Assembly: GCF_031755915.1 (NCBI RefSeq) | Contig: NC_083384.1 | Location: 7,666,501 to 7,730,500, forward strand | Reading direction: 5' to 3' | DNA from: Ziziphus jujuba | Lineage: Eukaryota > Streptophyta > Magnoliopsida > Rosales > Rhamnaceae | DNA length: 64,000 bases | Part shown: piece by piece, positions 11,870 to 23,334 of the stretch | Numbering within the stretch: the first letter of the stretch is position 1 | Layout: each line of letters starts with the position of its first letter | Notes under the pieces: model-generated | The model's input: only the letters and a program-made list of their open reading frames with translations | Told to the model about the DNA's origin: nothing | Database searches by the model: none | Program-made: the position numbers and the translations under genes

Positions 11870-14238
11870 TGGTAAACTTTACCGAATCGGCTTGTATCAC
11901 CAACATTATGCGTCCAATCTTCCACCTCAATCTCAGCTGATTGGTCATGATGTGGACTGTCAGCTGAAGCACTGATATCCCACCCTAAATGCAAAGGCCG
12001 ATATGGCACCAAAGCCCAAGAATCCTCCACATAGGGTCCTCCAGGTACGATAGACTCAAATGGTGTAGTACAATCATCATCCTCCTTCCTACCATTGGAA
12101 CCGTCTATGGGTGCATCAAATTCTTCGGCTTGCTCTCCAAATGACGGTGCCACAGGGGATGATGGTCACACCGAAGATGACAGTGAATGGCTGTGCATAT
12201 GATGTTCGGCCTACAAAACACAATGGTTATTTTGCAGTTCCCAAACCCTAACAACAAATAATTGCTGAATTACAATATATAATTTAATAATGCTGAGACA
12301 CTAAAGTATACTAAGTTGTCTAAATGATACCTGATGCTTTTGTTGGTCAATAACAGAACTACACATCTTCCTTAACGATGCAATCTCTTTATTTAATTCA
12401 TCAAATTTTGCCTCCAAGCAAGCAAGCTAATCAATATCAATATCCAAAACATAAGTCAACATATAGTACAACATATGAAATACAAATTTGCATGTAAGTA
12501 ACAATTGCATACCCTGAAATTAGCATCTGGAGGGCCACTAGAATACTCCTCAACTTTGGACGCATCTTTAGCGCCAACGGTGGCTATTGATGCTACAAGT
12601 GGTGGTGCCGTATAGCGAACTTCATGTATGTTCACTACTATTGTTCGCCAGTAATCCATAGTCTTCTCCTCATCGGCAGCATCTAACCTCCAATGCACAA
12701 CATACTACATGAAATGAAGAAAGGAAAAAAAAGTAAATTTGGAAACTTGACTTTGGTAATGTAACTTGAATGTAGTCATACCATGTAGTCAAAAAAAAAT
12801 TTGCCTTACATTGCTATTTGAGGTGAACCAATTATGGACAGTAAAATGGTTCGGTTGACTTATAGCATGCCATCCAAGGATCCACGGACAACGGGTTTCC
12901 CGCCGCTCGCCAAATTGGTTACCAAAATCAGAGATTGTTTCAAACCCCCACAACTACAAAATATAAATTATAGGTTATTAAATATAATTTTTAAGTAAAT
13001 GCTACATGTATTAAATATATTACCGTACCTGAAACGCCAATGGGAAACCTTTTAGGTCATAATACTGTGATTTATTCTTTACTGCACGTCCTCTATGCTA
13101 GAATGCATTGTGGAATGAGTTGATCGTCTCCTTGTAGCTCAGAATGCCCCAAGGGTAGGAATTAAATACCTTCATATCAGCAACCAAATCAATGAATTTT
13201 CTATTTATTTGAACCCTCAGATCCATTTCGAGTACACCATGAACTAAGAAATATAGTAACGCAATTCTTACAACATCCCAATCATCCACAAAAAGTGTAC
13301 CCTTGAATATTCGTTCAAGTTCGAGCAGTTTCAAGTCAGTCCTGTCATCTAGCAACCTCGTGAGCAGCTCCTTTCCTTTGGAAATTTGCATATCATACAT
13401 GGACGGGTACCTACAAAACTTTAAGCCACTAATGAGTGCGAATTCCCACTTCGTAAACCGCATTCCAGATCCGCCGAAGTTAAACTCCAGTACTTCTGGA
13501 TTGTTGGACACAACTCGCCTTCAAAGCAGGTGATACACTACCTGACCAGAGAACCGGAGGTTCTTCATGTCAAGTGAGTGTCCAAAACATGTTTGTCTAT
13601 ACTTTTCCAACTGCTCACTTGTGAGGACACTTGTAATTACTTTGTTCGCTTCTATTGGATTCCCGAATGAATGTGCCCTAACTTTAAATATATCGGCATC
13701 CTGAAAGATCCATTCCTTTGGAGCATCGATGGGCTGCAAAATGAATTACATAAATGGAACTGACATCAACGATTTAATCATACCCTATTTTTCCACCCTA
13801 ACTTGATAATAATAATTTCCAACTAAATCTTAAGACATATGGGTTCACATTTTTGCATAAGTGGTAATTACCGATGTAACCATCGATAATCAACCTACAA
13901 TGAACTAAAAAAATCCCGATGGCCTATCGGCAATTACCGATGGCCATCGGGTGAAGTTTTTCTTGAAGTTTCACATTCATGAATAAATACTGATAGATGT
14001 CTTATCATCTACTGCACAAAACAACATAAATGAATATAAAACTTACCATATCAGATGGGGGGGAGGAAAGTGGAACGTGCCCTCGAAGTTTGGCGCTTTC
14101 CGTCTCAGCTTTGGATTTCTACCTAGTAGTTCATCAACGCTTAGAGTCGGGTGCTGCTGTGCTACCACCGCGTCTCTTACTTTCCACCTCCTTACCTCCC
14201 TTCTTCGGTTGATGTCACAAGTTCCTCTTTGGTGCCAT
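11870..14238 (-). pseudogene. DUF1985 gene, MULE/Ulp1-associated, decayed
   Basis: A multi-exon minus-strand gene relic. The first exon begins at ATG 14236-14238 (MAPKRN..., then a Lys/Gly-rich stretch) and already contains stops. After a splice acceptor near 13738 comes an exon with CFGHSLDMKNLRFSGQVVYHLL, then FTKWEFALISGLKF and DVVRIALLYFLVHGVL (about 13100-13730), the DUF1985 signature, broken once near 13515. A GT...AG intron lies at about 12957-13030. The next exon has the family-typical WGFETI...RCPWILGW segment. Further exons give a short coiled-coil-like piece (LEAKFDELNKEIASLRK, about 12360-12430) and an acidic tail (about 11880-12200). DUF1985 proteins are known mostly from Mutator-like transposons carrying Ulp1-type proteases. 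No protease domain is left, because the gene is cut by the LTR ending at 11868. Confidence 0.75.
13917..13957. repeat. short palindromes in a DUF1985 gene intron
   Basis: Contains the perfect 14-base palindrome CCGATGGCCATCGG and, just before it, the near copy CCGATGGCCTATCGG, with further ATCGATAA-like copies upstream. It lies in the first intron of the DUF1985 relic. It could be a small repeat or a DNA-transposon end. Confidence 0.5.
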
Positions 14239-15980
14239 TATAAAGTACAACCTACAAATGTACGTTGACAACATTAATAATTTTTTATCTACCTTTAACC
14301 ACATTGTCAACTATGTATACATATATAAATATCCGTAATCCTCAATTTCATACGCTCTCTTCCTAAGGATATTGTGTATGCCATCTACAAAACATTTACT
14401 GAACATTTACTGTATAGTAGTTCGTTTACTTCTAAATCTTTCTATCTTCTTCTTCTTCTTTAATTTTTTTTTTCTTTTTTGGGGACAAAGTGTTTGCGTG
14501 TTTGCTTCTAGCTAACCATGTACCTAAAATTTTATGCACCGACCTTCTCTCTCTCTCTCTATATATATATATATCTCTATACCTTTAAAAAGTACTAACT
14601 CTGGAATTCTCAACTTCAATTCTAATTAATCATAAAGTATTTTTCTCTTATCTCCAAGTCCTAATTTTTAGTAATAAATTACCCTAGCAAAAAGGAAGAA
14701 GAAAAAACTTAAAAGAAAAAAGAAGGTCTAAAAAGCAACTAAGATTTCTAATGCAGCTATAGTCTAAAGTGGGGTTTTAATAGAGCAACCCACAATTGTG
14801 GCCAATTATGATGCTACATGCAGAAGCAGATAAAGTGAAATATTGAAATGACTGGAGAGGAAGTAGTCAATTCATCCAAAATAGAAAAACAAGAAAGTGA
14901 AGTATAGAGGTGGAAGACTACATAGAAGCTACGCAACAGACAGATTGTTATAAGCCAATCAAAAGCAGCCCTTAGACTGTATATATACATATCATATTCA
15001 TGTTATATTTAATTATTTCTTAACATACAATATATGTCTAAAAAATGTGCACAGAAAGTTGCAGACTATAATCTGAACATATAGGTTAAGCTGGACTGCA
15101 ACATGTCCACCACTTCTATATGAGTATGTCAACTAAATAGCTACATCTCTTCCCCATACTGCTTGTGTTTAACCTGATTTGGTTATAAAAGCTCAGACCT
15201 ACCGACACCTATATATGCTATACAAATCATTCACTTTATATTCATTTTATCTGTATAATTAATTTAGGGTCAAGGATTTATCTGTATACAAATCCAAAAA
15301 GAAATATAATTAGTTTCCTAAGGGTCAAGTACGTTTTTAAAAAAATTCTTCTTTTCAACCCACAAAAGCAGTTTTCTAGACAGAGTTTGAGTATCATGCA
15401 CTAGTGAGATGACACCTTTAGCTTTTGGATTTAAACTTCGATCAGGGTAAAAATCCTTACATCCCTAAGTTGTAACAAATATATAAATATATATATATAT
15501 ATATATACATATATTATGTTTTTTTTATTACAAACTAACATTATTCTTCATCAAATTCATTGATTTCCCTGCCTTCATCCTTTATTTATTTTCCATGCTC
15601 AGGGATGTCGATGGAACCCACAAAAAAAAAATTTAAAATTTTAAAAAAAATTTAAAAAAATTAAAAACGACATGTCGTTCGATTCATCTTCAACCTTTGT
15701 CCGGGTTGACCCGAATCTGCATGAACTGGTCCCGATCCGATTCTTGACTCGGTTGTTTCTCCCACCTCTGGCCACCGTTCAAGGCCAAACCGGTCCCCTT
15801 TTTTTCCTCTCTTCATTTCCTACTAATACCCAATATCAATCTATCCTAAAACCTAGGTTATAATCACTTCCATACAAAAACCTAAATCTTCAAAAATTTC
15901 ACATTTTTAACCGGTTCTAAACACAAATCACAAGTTTCAATGTCTCACATTGTACTAAATTTGTAAGTATTTAACGGTAA
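14239..15980. other. AT-rich intergenic DNA, no gene
   Basis: No coding region recognised. Holds simple repeats (CT then AT near 14550-14575, AT near 15482-15505) and a short GC-richer patch at 15670-15800 whose open frame has no recognised domain. Confidence 0.6.
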
Positions 15981-16128
15981 GGCAACAAATAAACACAAAA
16001 AAAAACCCACACGGGTCCACAGCAAGACAACAAATGAACACAAAAACAAATCCACACGGGTCACGACAAGGCAAAAAATCCACACAAGAACAACCCACAC
16101 CAGTCCACTGCAACAAATAAACAAAAAT
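15981..16128. repeat. about 45-bp tandem repeat, three copies
   Basis: Three imperfect copies of a unit containing ACAACAAATRAACACAAAA followed by CCACACGGGTCCAC. Open frames across it are low in complexity and hydrophobic by composition only. Confidence 0.65.
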
Positions 16129-16449
16129 ATTAAAACAATTACCTTAGAGAGTGCTGAGATGAGATGAAGTTTTGTTTTTTTGTTTTTTCTTTGTATTTTT
16201 TTTGGGTGCTGAGATGAAGCTTCCTTTGGCTTTTCCATGGCAAGTTTTGTTTTTTGGTATTTTTGTGTATTCTTGTAAAAACAATTACTTCATGTACTTT
16301 GTTTTCTTTTTCTAAAAGGTAGATTTTTGTTCTTTATTTGTTTAAAATATAAAAGGATATCTAAGTCATTTTTTATTGTTTTAAGGTTAAAATAGATATT
16401 GAAGGGTAGAAAAAAAAGATAGCAAATGAAGGAGTAAAAATCGTGAAAC

Positions 16450-17938
16450 TCATCCCTATGAGGGCATTGGGCCAAATTCCCCTTGGGAAATTTGTTTGGA
16501 ACCAAATCCAATAAATTTCTATACAATATATATATATATATATTTTTGGCTCCAGAAATTTCTATACAATTTTTTTAATTTTCTAAAATGAATTCAGATT
16601 ATTAATCTTAAGTCCTTAATCTTTTAAGCAGATCAAAGTCATTTTTGCACACTTTAGTTTTTTTCACATTTCTTCTAAACTCTAAGGCCCGACGTTTAAC
16701 ATTTTACTGAGTAAATATCAAATACAACAAGGATGGTTTAGCAAGGAAACAAATCAAATTAAAACTTTTTGATAAATTTATATGGCAATAATGTTATTTT
16801 GACCACGAACTTTTATCCTAATTTTCCTTTTATTTATATTTTAAAGAGTATGAAATTCATATATCGATTATGGGCCCACTCGGTTTTCTTATTCTTTCTG
16901 GCAAACACTTATATAGTTCGATATTTTATATTTTTTTATTTTGACCTTTTCTATTTATGACGGAATTCAATGCTTTTTAACTTTCTTTAATAACAATTTG
17001 TCTTTCTTATATATCCCACCTCTCTCTCTCCTACTTCTCTATGTACTATCGGCCCATGAAGTATGTTAAAAAAAATAATATTTTACAATAGTTATTTCTG
17101 ATATAAATACACAACCTAGAGCTTAATAGAAAGTTTTTAAAAACCTGAAGAGGAAATGACCAAAAAGAGAGGAAAAAAAAAAAAAAAAGCCAAACTTTTA
17201 AAGCAGCAGCTTGCGTCTTTTACTCTCTTTAAATTACATAAATATTAAAAAGAAAAATGCAACCACAGCATAACCATGAGCCCCAGCAAAAACTAGAACA
17301 CAACATATGGTACTCATTGTCTCGTTTAATTTGATAATATAAGAAAGCATTAAGAAGCAACATTAATTGTTCTCCCAACTCCATTAAAATAGCCAAACAA
17401 AAAAATGACATCAAAAGTAGCACAATTTTCTATTTGTATTGGTACAGTTGCATATTACTAAAATTTTGCATTTCCACAACCTTTTTAAGAATCTTGAAGT
17501 AAATAGGAGTCAATGTTTGGTCTTTGGTGAAGTTTTTCTTTGCATTTCACACAATCTGTTTGATCACAGCAAGCAAAACAAAATCATAACAATGTATCTG
17601 ACAAAGCGTCATCACCAAAAACAGAGAAAAGAGACTAGCTTAACAAGTGCATAACTAACCGGCTTGCTACCAATTCTCTGGCAGGTTCCAAGCATATTAT
17701 TCTTTATCTACAAAAAATATATAATATAAGAAAAAAAAGGATATTGAGTGATAGTTCATTAGTGTTTGTTTATTAAAATTACCATTCTGACTTTAGAAAG
17801 AAACCACAATCTTAGAAAACAGACCCTTCAGTTACTAAATAGTGAAATTCATAACTTCTAAAACAGAATACATTTGGAATAACTTGTTTTGAAAATAAAA
17901 AATGGCTGTGGTAGTTTATTCTATAAAGAGAGTTTTCT
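16450..17938. repeat. segmental duplication, flank block P, copy 1
   Basis: AT-rich non-coding DNA that reappears at 55330-55584, 59588-59800 and 60200-61679 in the same orientation. Shared landmarks include CTCTAAGGCCCGAC (16681), TTTATATGGCAATAATG (16777), TACTTCTCTATGTACTATCGG (17031) and GCAGCAGCTTGCGTC (17202). It is part of the tandem unit that carries the TNL genes. Confidence 0.85.
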
Positions 17939-20864
17939 TGTAACATCCCGTCCCAAACAACATCGGAATTTTTTTCACATTAACCAAGATTGACTAGGTT
18001 TGATCGTTGTTGACCGAGAGAGGTCAAATTTGACTTTTTGATCCGGATGGAATTTCTCTTTGACTGGGGTATCGTTACAAAGTATGCATCGATCCGAGTC
18101 CATAGACTAGTAGCACGTTGAAAATGGAGCTACGGTTTGAAAGTTACGAGTAAAACAAATTGAGGTCCAAATTGTCCAAGGGGTGTCGGAGTTGACTTTT
18201 TGTTCATGCAAAGTTGAGCTTTGACTCATGCATGGTTGTGAAGTACTCATTGATACAAGTTTATAGACTGGTGGCACATCCAAAACGAATATGTGGTTTA
18301 TAAGTTATGGATCTGTAAAGTTTTTTTAATACTATATTATTTTAATATTATTTTATATATATATATATATTTATTTTTATTTTCTTTTTTCTTTTTCTTT
18401 TTTTTCCTTTTCCCCCACATGGGAAAATGCCCCCATGGGCTTCTTCTTCCTTTCTTCTTCTTCTTCCTTCTTCTCCTTCTCTCTTCATTTCTCCTTCCCA
18501 TCAATCTCTCTCTCCCTGCTGCATCTTTTCCGGCCACCGGTGAAGCCTAGCAGTCGGCGAGCTCAGCTGCCAAGTTTGGTGGTCGGTCGACCAGCGAAGT
18601 GCCCAGATCAACGGATGAAGCCGGCGGCGGCCCATTTCGATTTTCCGGTGATTTCGTTGTTTTCCGGCCCATCTAGCCCGATTTCATATCCTTTTCCCCC
18701 TCTTTTGAACCTCCTAAGCTCAATTTTGAGGTCTATTCAGCTCAATTCTTTGCCATTTGGGAGACACGACAAGTTGAAGTTCGGCCGAAACCTTTCGTCC
18801 ACTTTCTAGCCACCTCTGATCGAGTTGAGTCCAATGGAGATCGGTAACGTATTCCTCATCCCTTTAGCTTTCCATTGATACCTTATTTACGAATTTTGGA
18901 CACCGTTTGTGTTAGCCCGCCGGGTATCGAGTATTATTTATCCGAATAAAATATTAATTTATTTAATCCTGCATAATATTGTTATTCTAGGAGCATGTGT
19001 GAGTTGTAGAATTGATCCTATGGAGGATCTTGGTTGGATTGCGTGCTCAAGGTGAGTCACCCACCTTCAAAATTATTTTCAGGTGTTAAATTAATTATAT
19101 TTTGGAATATTCTAATATTTGAATGTTTTTATTCTGTGTTGATTATGTATTAAAATGTGAATTAAATTTTGATACCAATATTTGAATAATTTGAAGTATA
19201 TGATTTTTTGACAAATTATGAAAATTTAGATTTTATGGAAGTTTGATATTTAAAAGAATTGTGAATTTAATGTTATTTGATTTATTGTAGAATTTATTTA
19301 TGAGAATTTTGATTGTTGTGGATTTTATGATGTTTAAATGACATATTTGATTCAAATTGGTTTTTTTGAAGGTTTGAGAAAGAAATATTAATTTAAATTA
19401 TTATGTTTCAAAAATATTTATGCCATTGGAAAATTTGAATATTTAAATTGATAAAATTGAGAGTTGATGGATTTGAAATTTATGGAATTTATGCGATGGA
19501 TTTATGAGGATGATTTATAAAGGAATTGTGAAAAATTTATGGGTTTAATTGGATAGAATAAACCCAGTGGTACTTATGAAATTTTTGAGATTTTGGAAAT
19601 ATATTGATTTTATAATTTTTAGATGCACCATACACATACTGGTGTTCTTTATACATGAATATGATTAGCGCGCAGGTGGATGTGGTCAGTATGCAGGTGA
19701 GTGTGAGTAGCGCACAGGTGATTATGAGATTGTTCTGTGGTTACCATCAGATGAGGGTAGGCCTCCCCTCCATGGCCGGGACACCTGTTTGCAGCGGCAC
19801 AATGGGACACCATGTGACCGTATGCCGGTTTCTCTCTTTAACCTCCTGTCTGGTCGTGCTCGGGACACTGGGTACCGTTGGCGCCACTGGTATATAGTGG
19901 GTGCATCAAATGGTTTTCACGACATAATTTTGATCATAAAATATTTTAGAAATTTATTTGAATTAAAATGTTTTTAATAGTGTTTTATAAATTAAATTGT
20001 TTTGGTATTTTAAATTGAGTTCTATTATTAATTATTTGGTTTTATTTTATTTATTTAAATATTTCTTGGATCATTTTTGTTGATGTAAATTTTATTGTGT
20101 TTTCGTATTAATTGTTTACAATATTTTATTCCCAATTTAATATTTGTCATTAGTCTTATTTTTTATAATTATTTCTCACTAAAAATTTTGGATTATTAAT
20201 TTATTGTCTTTTATTTGTAAATTATTAATTAAATATTTTCTGGATTTTTGGGGCATAAAATGTTGGGTTTTGCAAAAATGTTTTAAAAGTGGAACTTTTC
20301 AAACTGAGTGAATCGTAAGGATTTTAAGAGAAAATATTATTTTTAAATACTTGATAATTAATTACTTATTTATTATTGATTAATCAAGTTAATATTATTA
20401 TTATTATTATTATTTAGTAGATTGGGTTACTTACTGAGATGAGTAGCATCTCACGTTTTTAAATTCCGTTCCCTTTGGTCCAGGTTAGTCAACGTTGATC
20501 GTCCAGGGGCAAGCTCGACGTCTTGGTTCATTGCTGAAAGTCCAAAAGGCTTTTCCTTTCCTTTCTATCTTGTATTATTTCCTTTTATCTTATATTGTAT
20601 TAAATTTCATATTCAATTGTAGTGGATAACACTCTATATACTATTTGGATGTTTATTTATTTAATTATGCACTGGTTTCCTATCATTTATTTGAAGTCCT
20701 GCAAACTTGTGGAAGTAAATTATAATAAGATGGGAGGAAAATTATGGTAAGTCCAACCCTTAGAAGAGGTTCTGTCGGATTTTCCATTAGAAAGTCCGAT
20801 AAGGTTTCTCTGGGATCAGGATTTGTCTAGGGTTCCAATGAAGGATTTTGGACGGGTCCTGACA
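17939..20864 (+). mobile_element. solo LTR, diverged subfamily
   Basis: Begins TGTAACATCCCGTCCC and ends GGACGGGTCCTGACA, 2926 bp, flanked by a perfect 5-bp target duplication TTTCT (17934-17938 and 20865-20869). The unoccupied site is visible in the duplicated flank at about 61676-61690 (AGAGTTTTCTCCTCC). Its middle part (about 18290-18860) is pyrimidine-rich and unlike the LTR of the complete element, and the paired G-boxes are missing. The hairpin region near 19000-19065, the splice-like junctions and the terminal core are kept. Confidence 0.95.
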
Positions 20865-21852
20865 TTTCTCCTCCAATTTGTATTCAATCTTTCAAACTCT
20901 ATTTGACAAAATATATGAAGTGGCATACATAGCCTTATTGTTTTTCCATAGATAATGTATTTTCTATGCTTTTAAGGCATAATCATTGCTGAATATTTTC
21001 TCCTTAAGACTGTCTAATTGCCACAATAACAAACACATCAGGTATTAAACTACCTTTCATTTTGTCTACTACATAAATCCTGACATCTCAAGAGTTGAAT
21101 TCATCTCATAATTGTCCCACTACCATACCTAGAACAAACCTGTCAACAACAACTATCACTAAATTAATAAAGTTTTGTTGCTAGTTGGAAAAAAAGGAGA
21201 GTGTATAGCAAAGGAGAGTGATCCTCATGAGAAGTACAAAACTTTACTGAAAACAACAACAAAAATGGGCTCTCACCAAATCCTATAAATTTGAAAAATA
21301 TATTCACAAACAAATTAGCTACAATAGAAACTGTTAACATGACAAAAACCATATAGAATTGTGAAGTAGAGCAATGACACTATATATATGTAACCTTCCA
21401 TTATTCTTTATAGCACCTCTTTCGCATCACTTAAGTGTCTAGAAGATTGTCCTTAATCTATGTATATATACATTGTATGATCAATATTGTAGAAGTAATT
21501 CAGTATTTTTTATTATCCTACTGATTCAATTCTCTCCTTTCTTAAGCATTTGTCTTGGTTGAAATTTTTTTTTGTCCTGGATGTTTTGACTTGAAGATCA
21601 AAAAAAGTTAGACAAAACTCAAGAAAATGCTGAGTATTTGAACAATGCCATTGCTTTGGATCTCTGTTTTTAAGGCTGATTGAAAAGCAATTCAAATGAG
21701 AAACAAAAATTAACTGACATTATCACCATTTGAAAACAGATGCCATGCTTAGTATACTTTTATAAATACTAGAATGATAAGCGGTAACACCCAAACACTC
21801 GGAAGAGCAAAGAACCAGGAAAATTAACGTACATTCTATTCGTAATCTGTAG
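20865..21852. repeat. segmental duplication, flank block Q, copy 1
   Basis: Non-coding flank matching 39590-40620 and 61680-62775 in order and orientation. The block is split from its continuation (32693 onward) by the complete retrotransposon. Contains no recognisable gene. Confidence 0.9.
21848..21852. repeat. target site duplication, left
   Basis: TGTAG, repeated exactly at 32688-32692 on the other side of the element. The empty site is seen in the duplicate at about 62777-62781. Confidence 0.95.
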
Positions 21853-21892
21853 TGTAACACCCCGTCCCGAATCGCACCGGAATCCGTGCACG

Positions 21893-21972
21893 TTGACCGA
21901 GGTTGACCGTTGACCGTTGACCGAAGGGGTCAAAAGTTGACTTTTTGACTCGGTGGGAATTTCGAGTTGACC
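21893..21972 (+). promoter_or_regulatory. W-box cluster in LTR
   Basis: Seven TTGAC[C/T] motifs in 80 bases, starting at 21893, 21903, 21910, 21917, 21937, 21945 and 21967, followed by two more near 22098 and 22133. TTGAC[C/T] is the known binding core of WRKY transcription factors. The cluster is kept in the 3' LTR (about 29699-29779) and in the solo LTRs at 41665 and 50868. Binding is inferred, not shown. Confidence 0.6.
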
Positions 21973-22280
21973 AGGGTACCGTGGCGAAGTGCATGACGCC
22001 CTGAGTTCGTAGACTAGTAGCACGTCAAAAACGGAGCTACGGTTTGAAAGTTATGGGCAAAACAAGTTAAAGTGTAAACTGTCTAAAAGGTGCCGGGAGT
22101 TGACTTTTTCTTGTGATGTAATTGTGAGTTGACTCTTGTATGGTTGTAAAGTACTCGTCGATACGAGTTCATAGACTAGCGGCACGCTTAAATCGGACAT
22201 CCGGTTAAAAAGTTATGGACGTTTGAAGTTTACCGGATACCGTATTATTTTAATGTTTTTGGGTCGTGAACAGTGAAACG

Positions 22281-22313
22281 CCACGTGTCAGTTTCTGATT
22301 GGTCCACGTGGCA
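22281..22313 (+). promoter_or_regulatory. paired G-box/ABRE with CCAAT box
   Basis: CCACGTGTCA at 22281-22290 and CCACGTGGCA at 22304-22313 flank an inverted CCAAT (ATTGG, 22298-22302). The pair is bracketed by direct copies of GAACAGTG. ACGTGTC and ACGTGGC are classic ABRE/G-box cores bound by bZIP factors. The module is kept in the 3' LTR (30088-30120) and in the LTRs at 2941, 41665, 50868 and 56361. Confidence 0.6.
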
Positions 22314-22881
22314 TGAACAGTGTCACGCAGGGTTTTAATTTTGAAAAACTCTCGGGGAAGAGAGAGAAAGAGAGAGAAGAGAGAGAAAGAGAGAGAGGAG
22401 AGAGAAAGAGAGAGAGAGAGAGCCACCGCCGGCCACCGGATTTTGCCACTGTTCCGGCCGAGTTACTGTACATGTGCCGGACAGAAAGCTTGCCCACCTC
22501 ATTTCCGGCAAAACCTCCAAATTTCACTGCGAACGGCCGCCGGACGCGCCCGGATCGGACGTCCGAAGTTTGGCGGCGATTTTTCCCCTCCACCGCCGGC
22601 CACCGCGAATCGGCACTATTCCGGCCAATATACAGTACACGCGCCATACACCCAGCATCCTCTCCTCAAGTCCGGCCTACCCACCAAAAATCACGGCCAT
22701 CGGACCACCGACGCGCCGGGATCGGAGCGTTTTCCGGCGAGGGGTCGAAAATCTTCAAACGGTGATTTCTCCGCCGTCCGACCTCCGTTTTGCTCACCGT
22801 CGGTCCCGTTGGATTGCTCTCCTCACGATCTACAAATCTGCAAAATTTCACAGCAAACGGCCACCGTCGGAAATTACTGTT

Positions 22882-22932
22882 CCGGCAACGGTTGCCGGTG
22901 ACGTGGCGGCCCGCCGGAAATTACTGTTCCGG
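22882..22932. other. GC-rich palindromes in LTR
   Basis: CCGGCAAC-G-GTTGCCGG at 22882-22898 is a perfect 8-bp-arm palindrome. CCGGAA-ATTACTG-TTCCGG at 22914-22932 is a second inverted repeat, with a near copy just upstream (22868-22884). They sit in the GC-rich part of the LTR. Confidence 0.7.
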
Positions 22933-23257
22933 CGAGTACCCCGAAAATTCCGGCCAGCTCCAGTCCGCAGTGTTCGACCTCCTGAACCCAAATCCGACTT
23001 CCGTTTCCACCAATTCGCGACGGTTTGGGAGAATTACGGAGCCGAAACCCGAAAAGCCTCCCGATAAAATTCCGACCCCGTCAGGTACGATCATCGGAAA
23101 TTAAGACCGGATCTGTGATTAGCATCACTCGAGCTTCGATTCGGTATATAATTCGTAAATTTTAGTTATCGTTTGGTGTTCGCTCCCCGGGTACCCATTT
23201 GGAGATTACCCGAATAAAATATTAATATTTGTGGTTTTGGTACTGTGGATGTTTTAG

Positions 23258-23334
23258 GTGCACGTGCAAGTAGCGGAGTCGATCCTGCGGAGGATCTTGA
23301 TTGAGATACGTGCACAAGGTGAGTGACCCACCTT
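23258..23334 (+). promoter_or_regulatory. nested hairpins at an LTR splice-donor-like site
   Basis: An outer stem GTGCACGT (23258-23265) / ACGTGCAC (23308-23315) encloses an inner stem GATCCT (23281-23286) / AGGATC (23291-23296). A third stem AAGGTG (23316-23321) / CACCTT (23329-23334) follows at once and contains the sequence AAG|GTGAGT. Recognisable versions exist in every 3-kb LTR here. Confidence 0.6.

Noticed and set aside
15945..16238. 97-residue minus-strand frame as a membrane protein
   Set aside because: It overlaps the 45-bp tandem repeat, its hydrophobicity comes from repeat composition, and no copy is kept in the duplicated flanks.
18435..18809. 124-residue frame as a secreted protein
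   Set aside because: It lies wholly inside a solo LTR, starts in a CTT microsatellite, and is not kept in the other LTR copies.
22313..23104. Long open frames on both strands of the LTRs (up to 242 residues at 30127-30855; also 4674-5465, 10048-10521, 51320-52112, 58105-58909)
   Set aside because: Several frames are open at once on both strands in a GC-rich, stop-poor block. The frames shift with GA-microsatellite length between copies, and the products are low-complexity Arg/Glu or Ser/Leu runs. They are composition artefacts, not genes.
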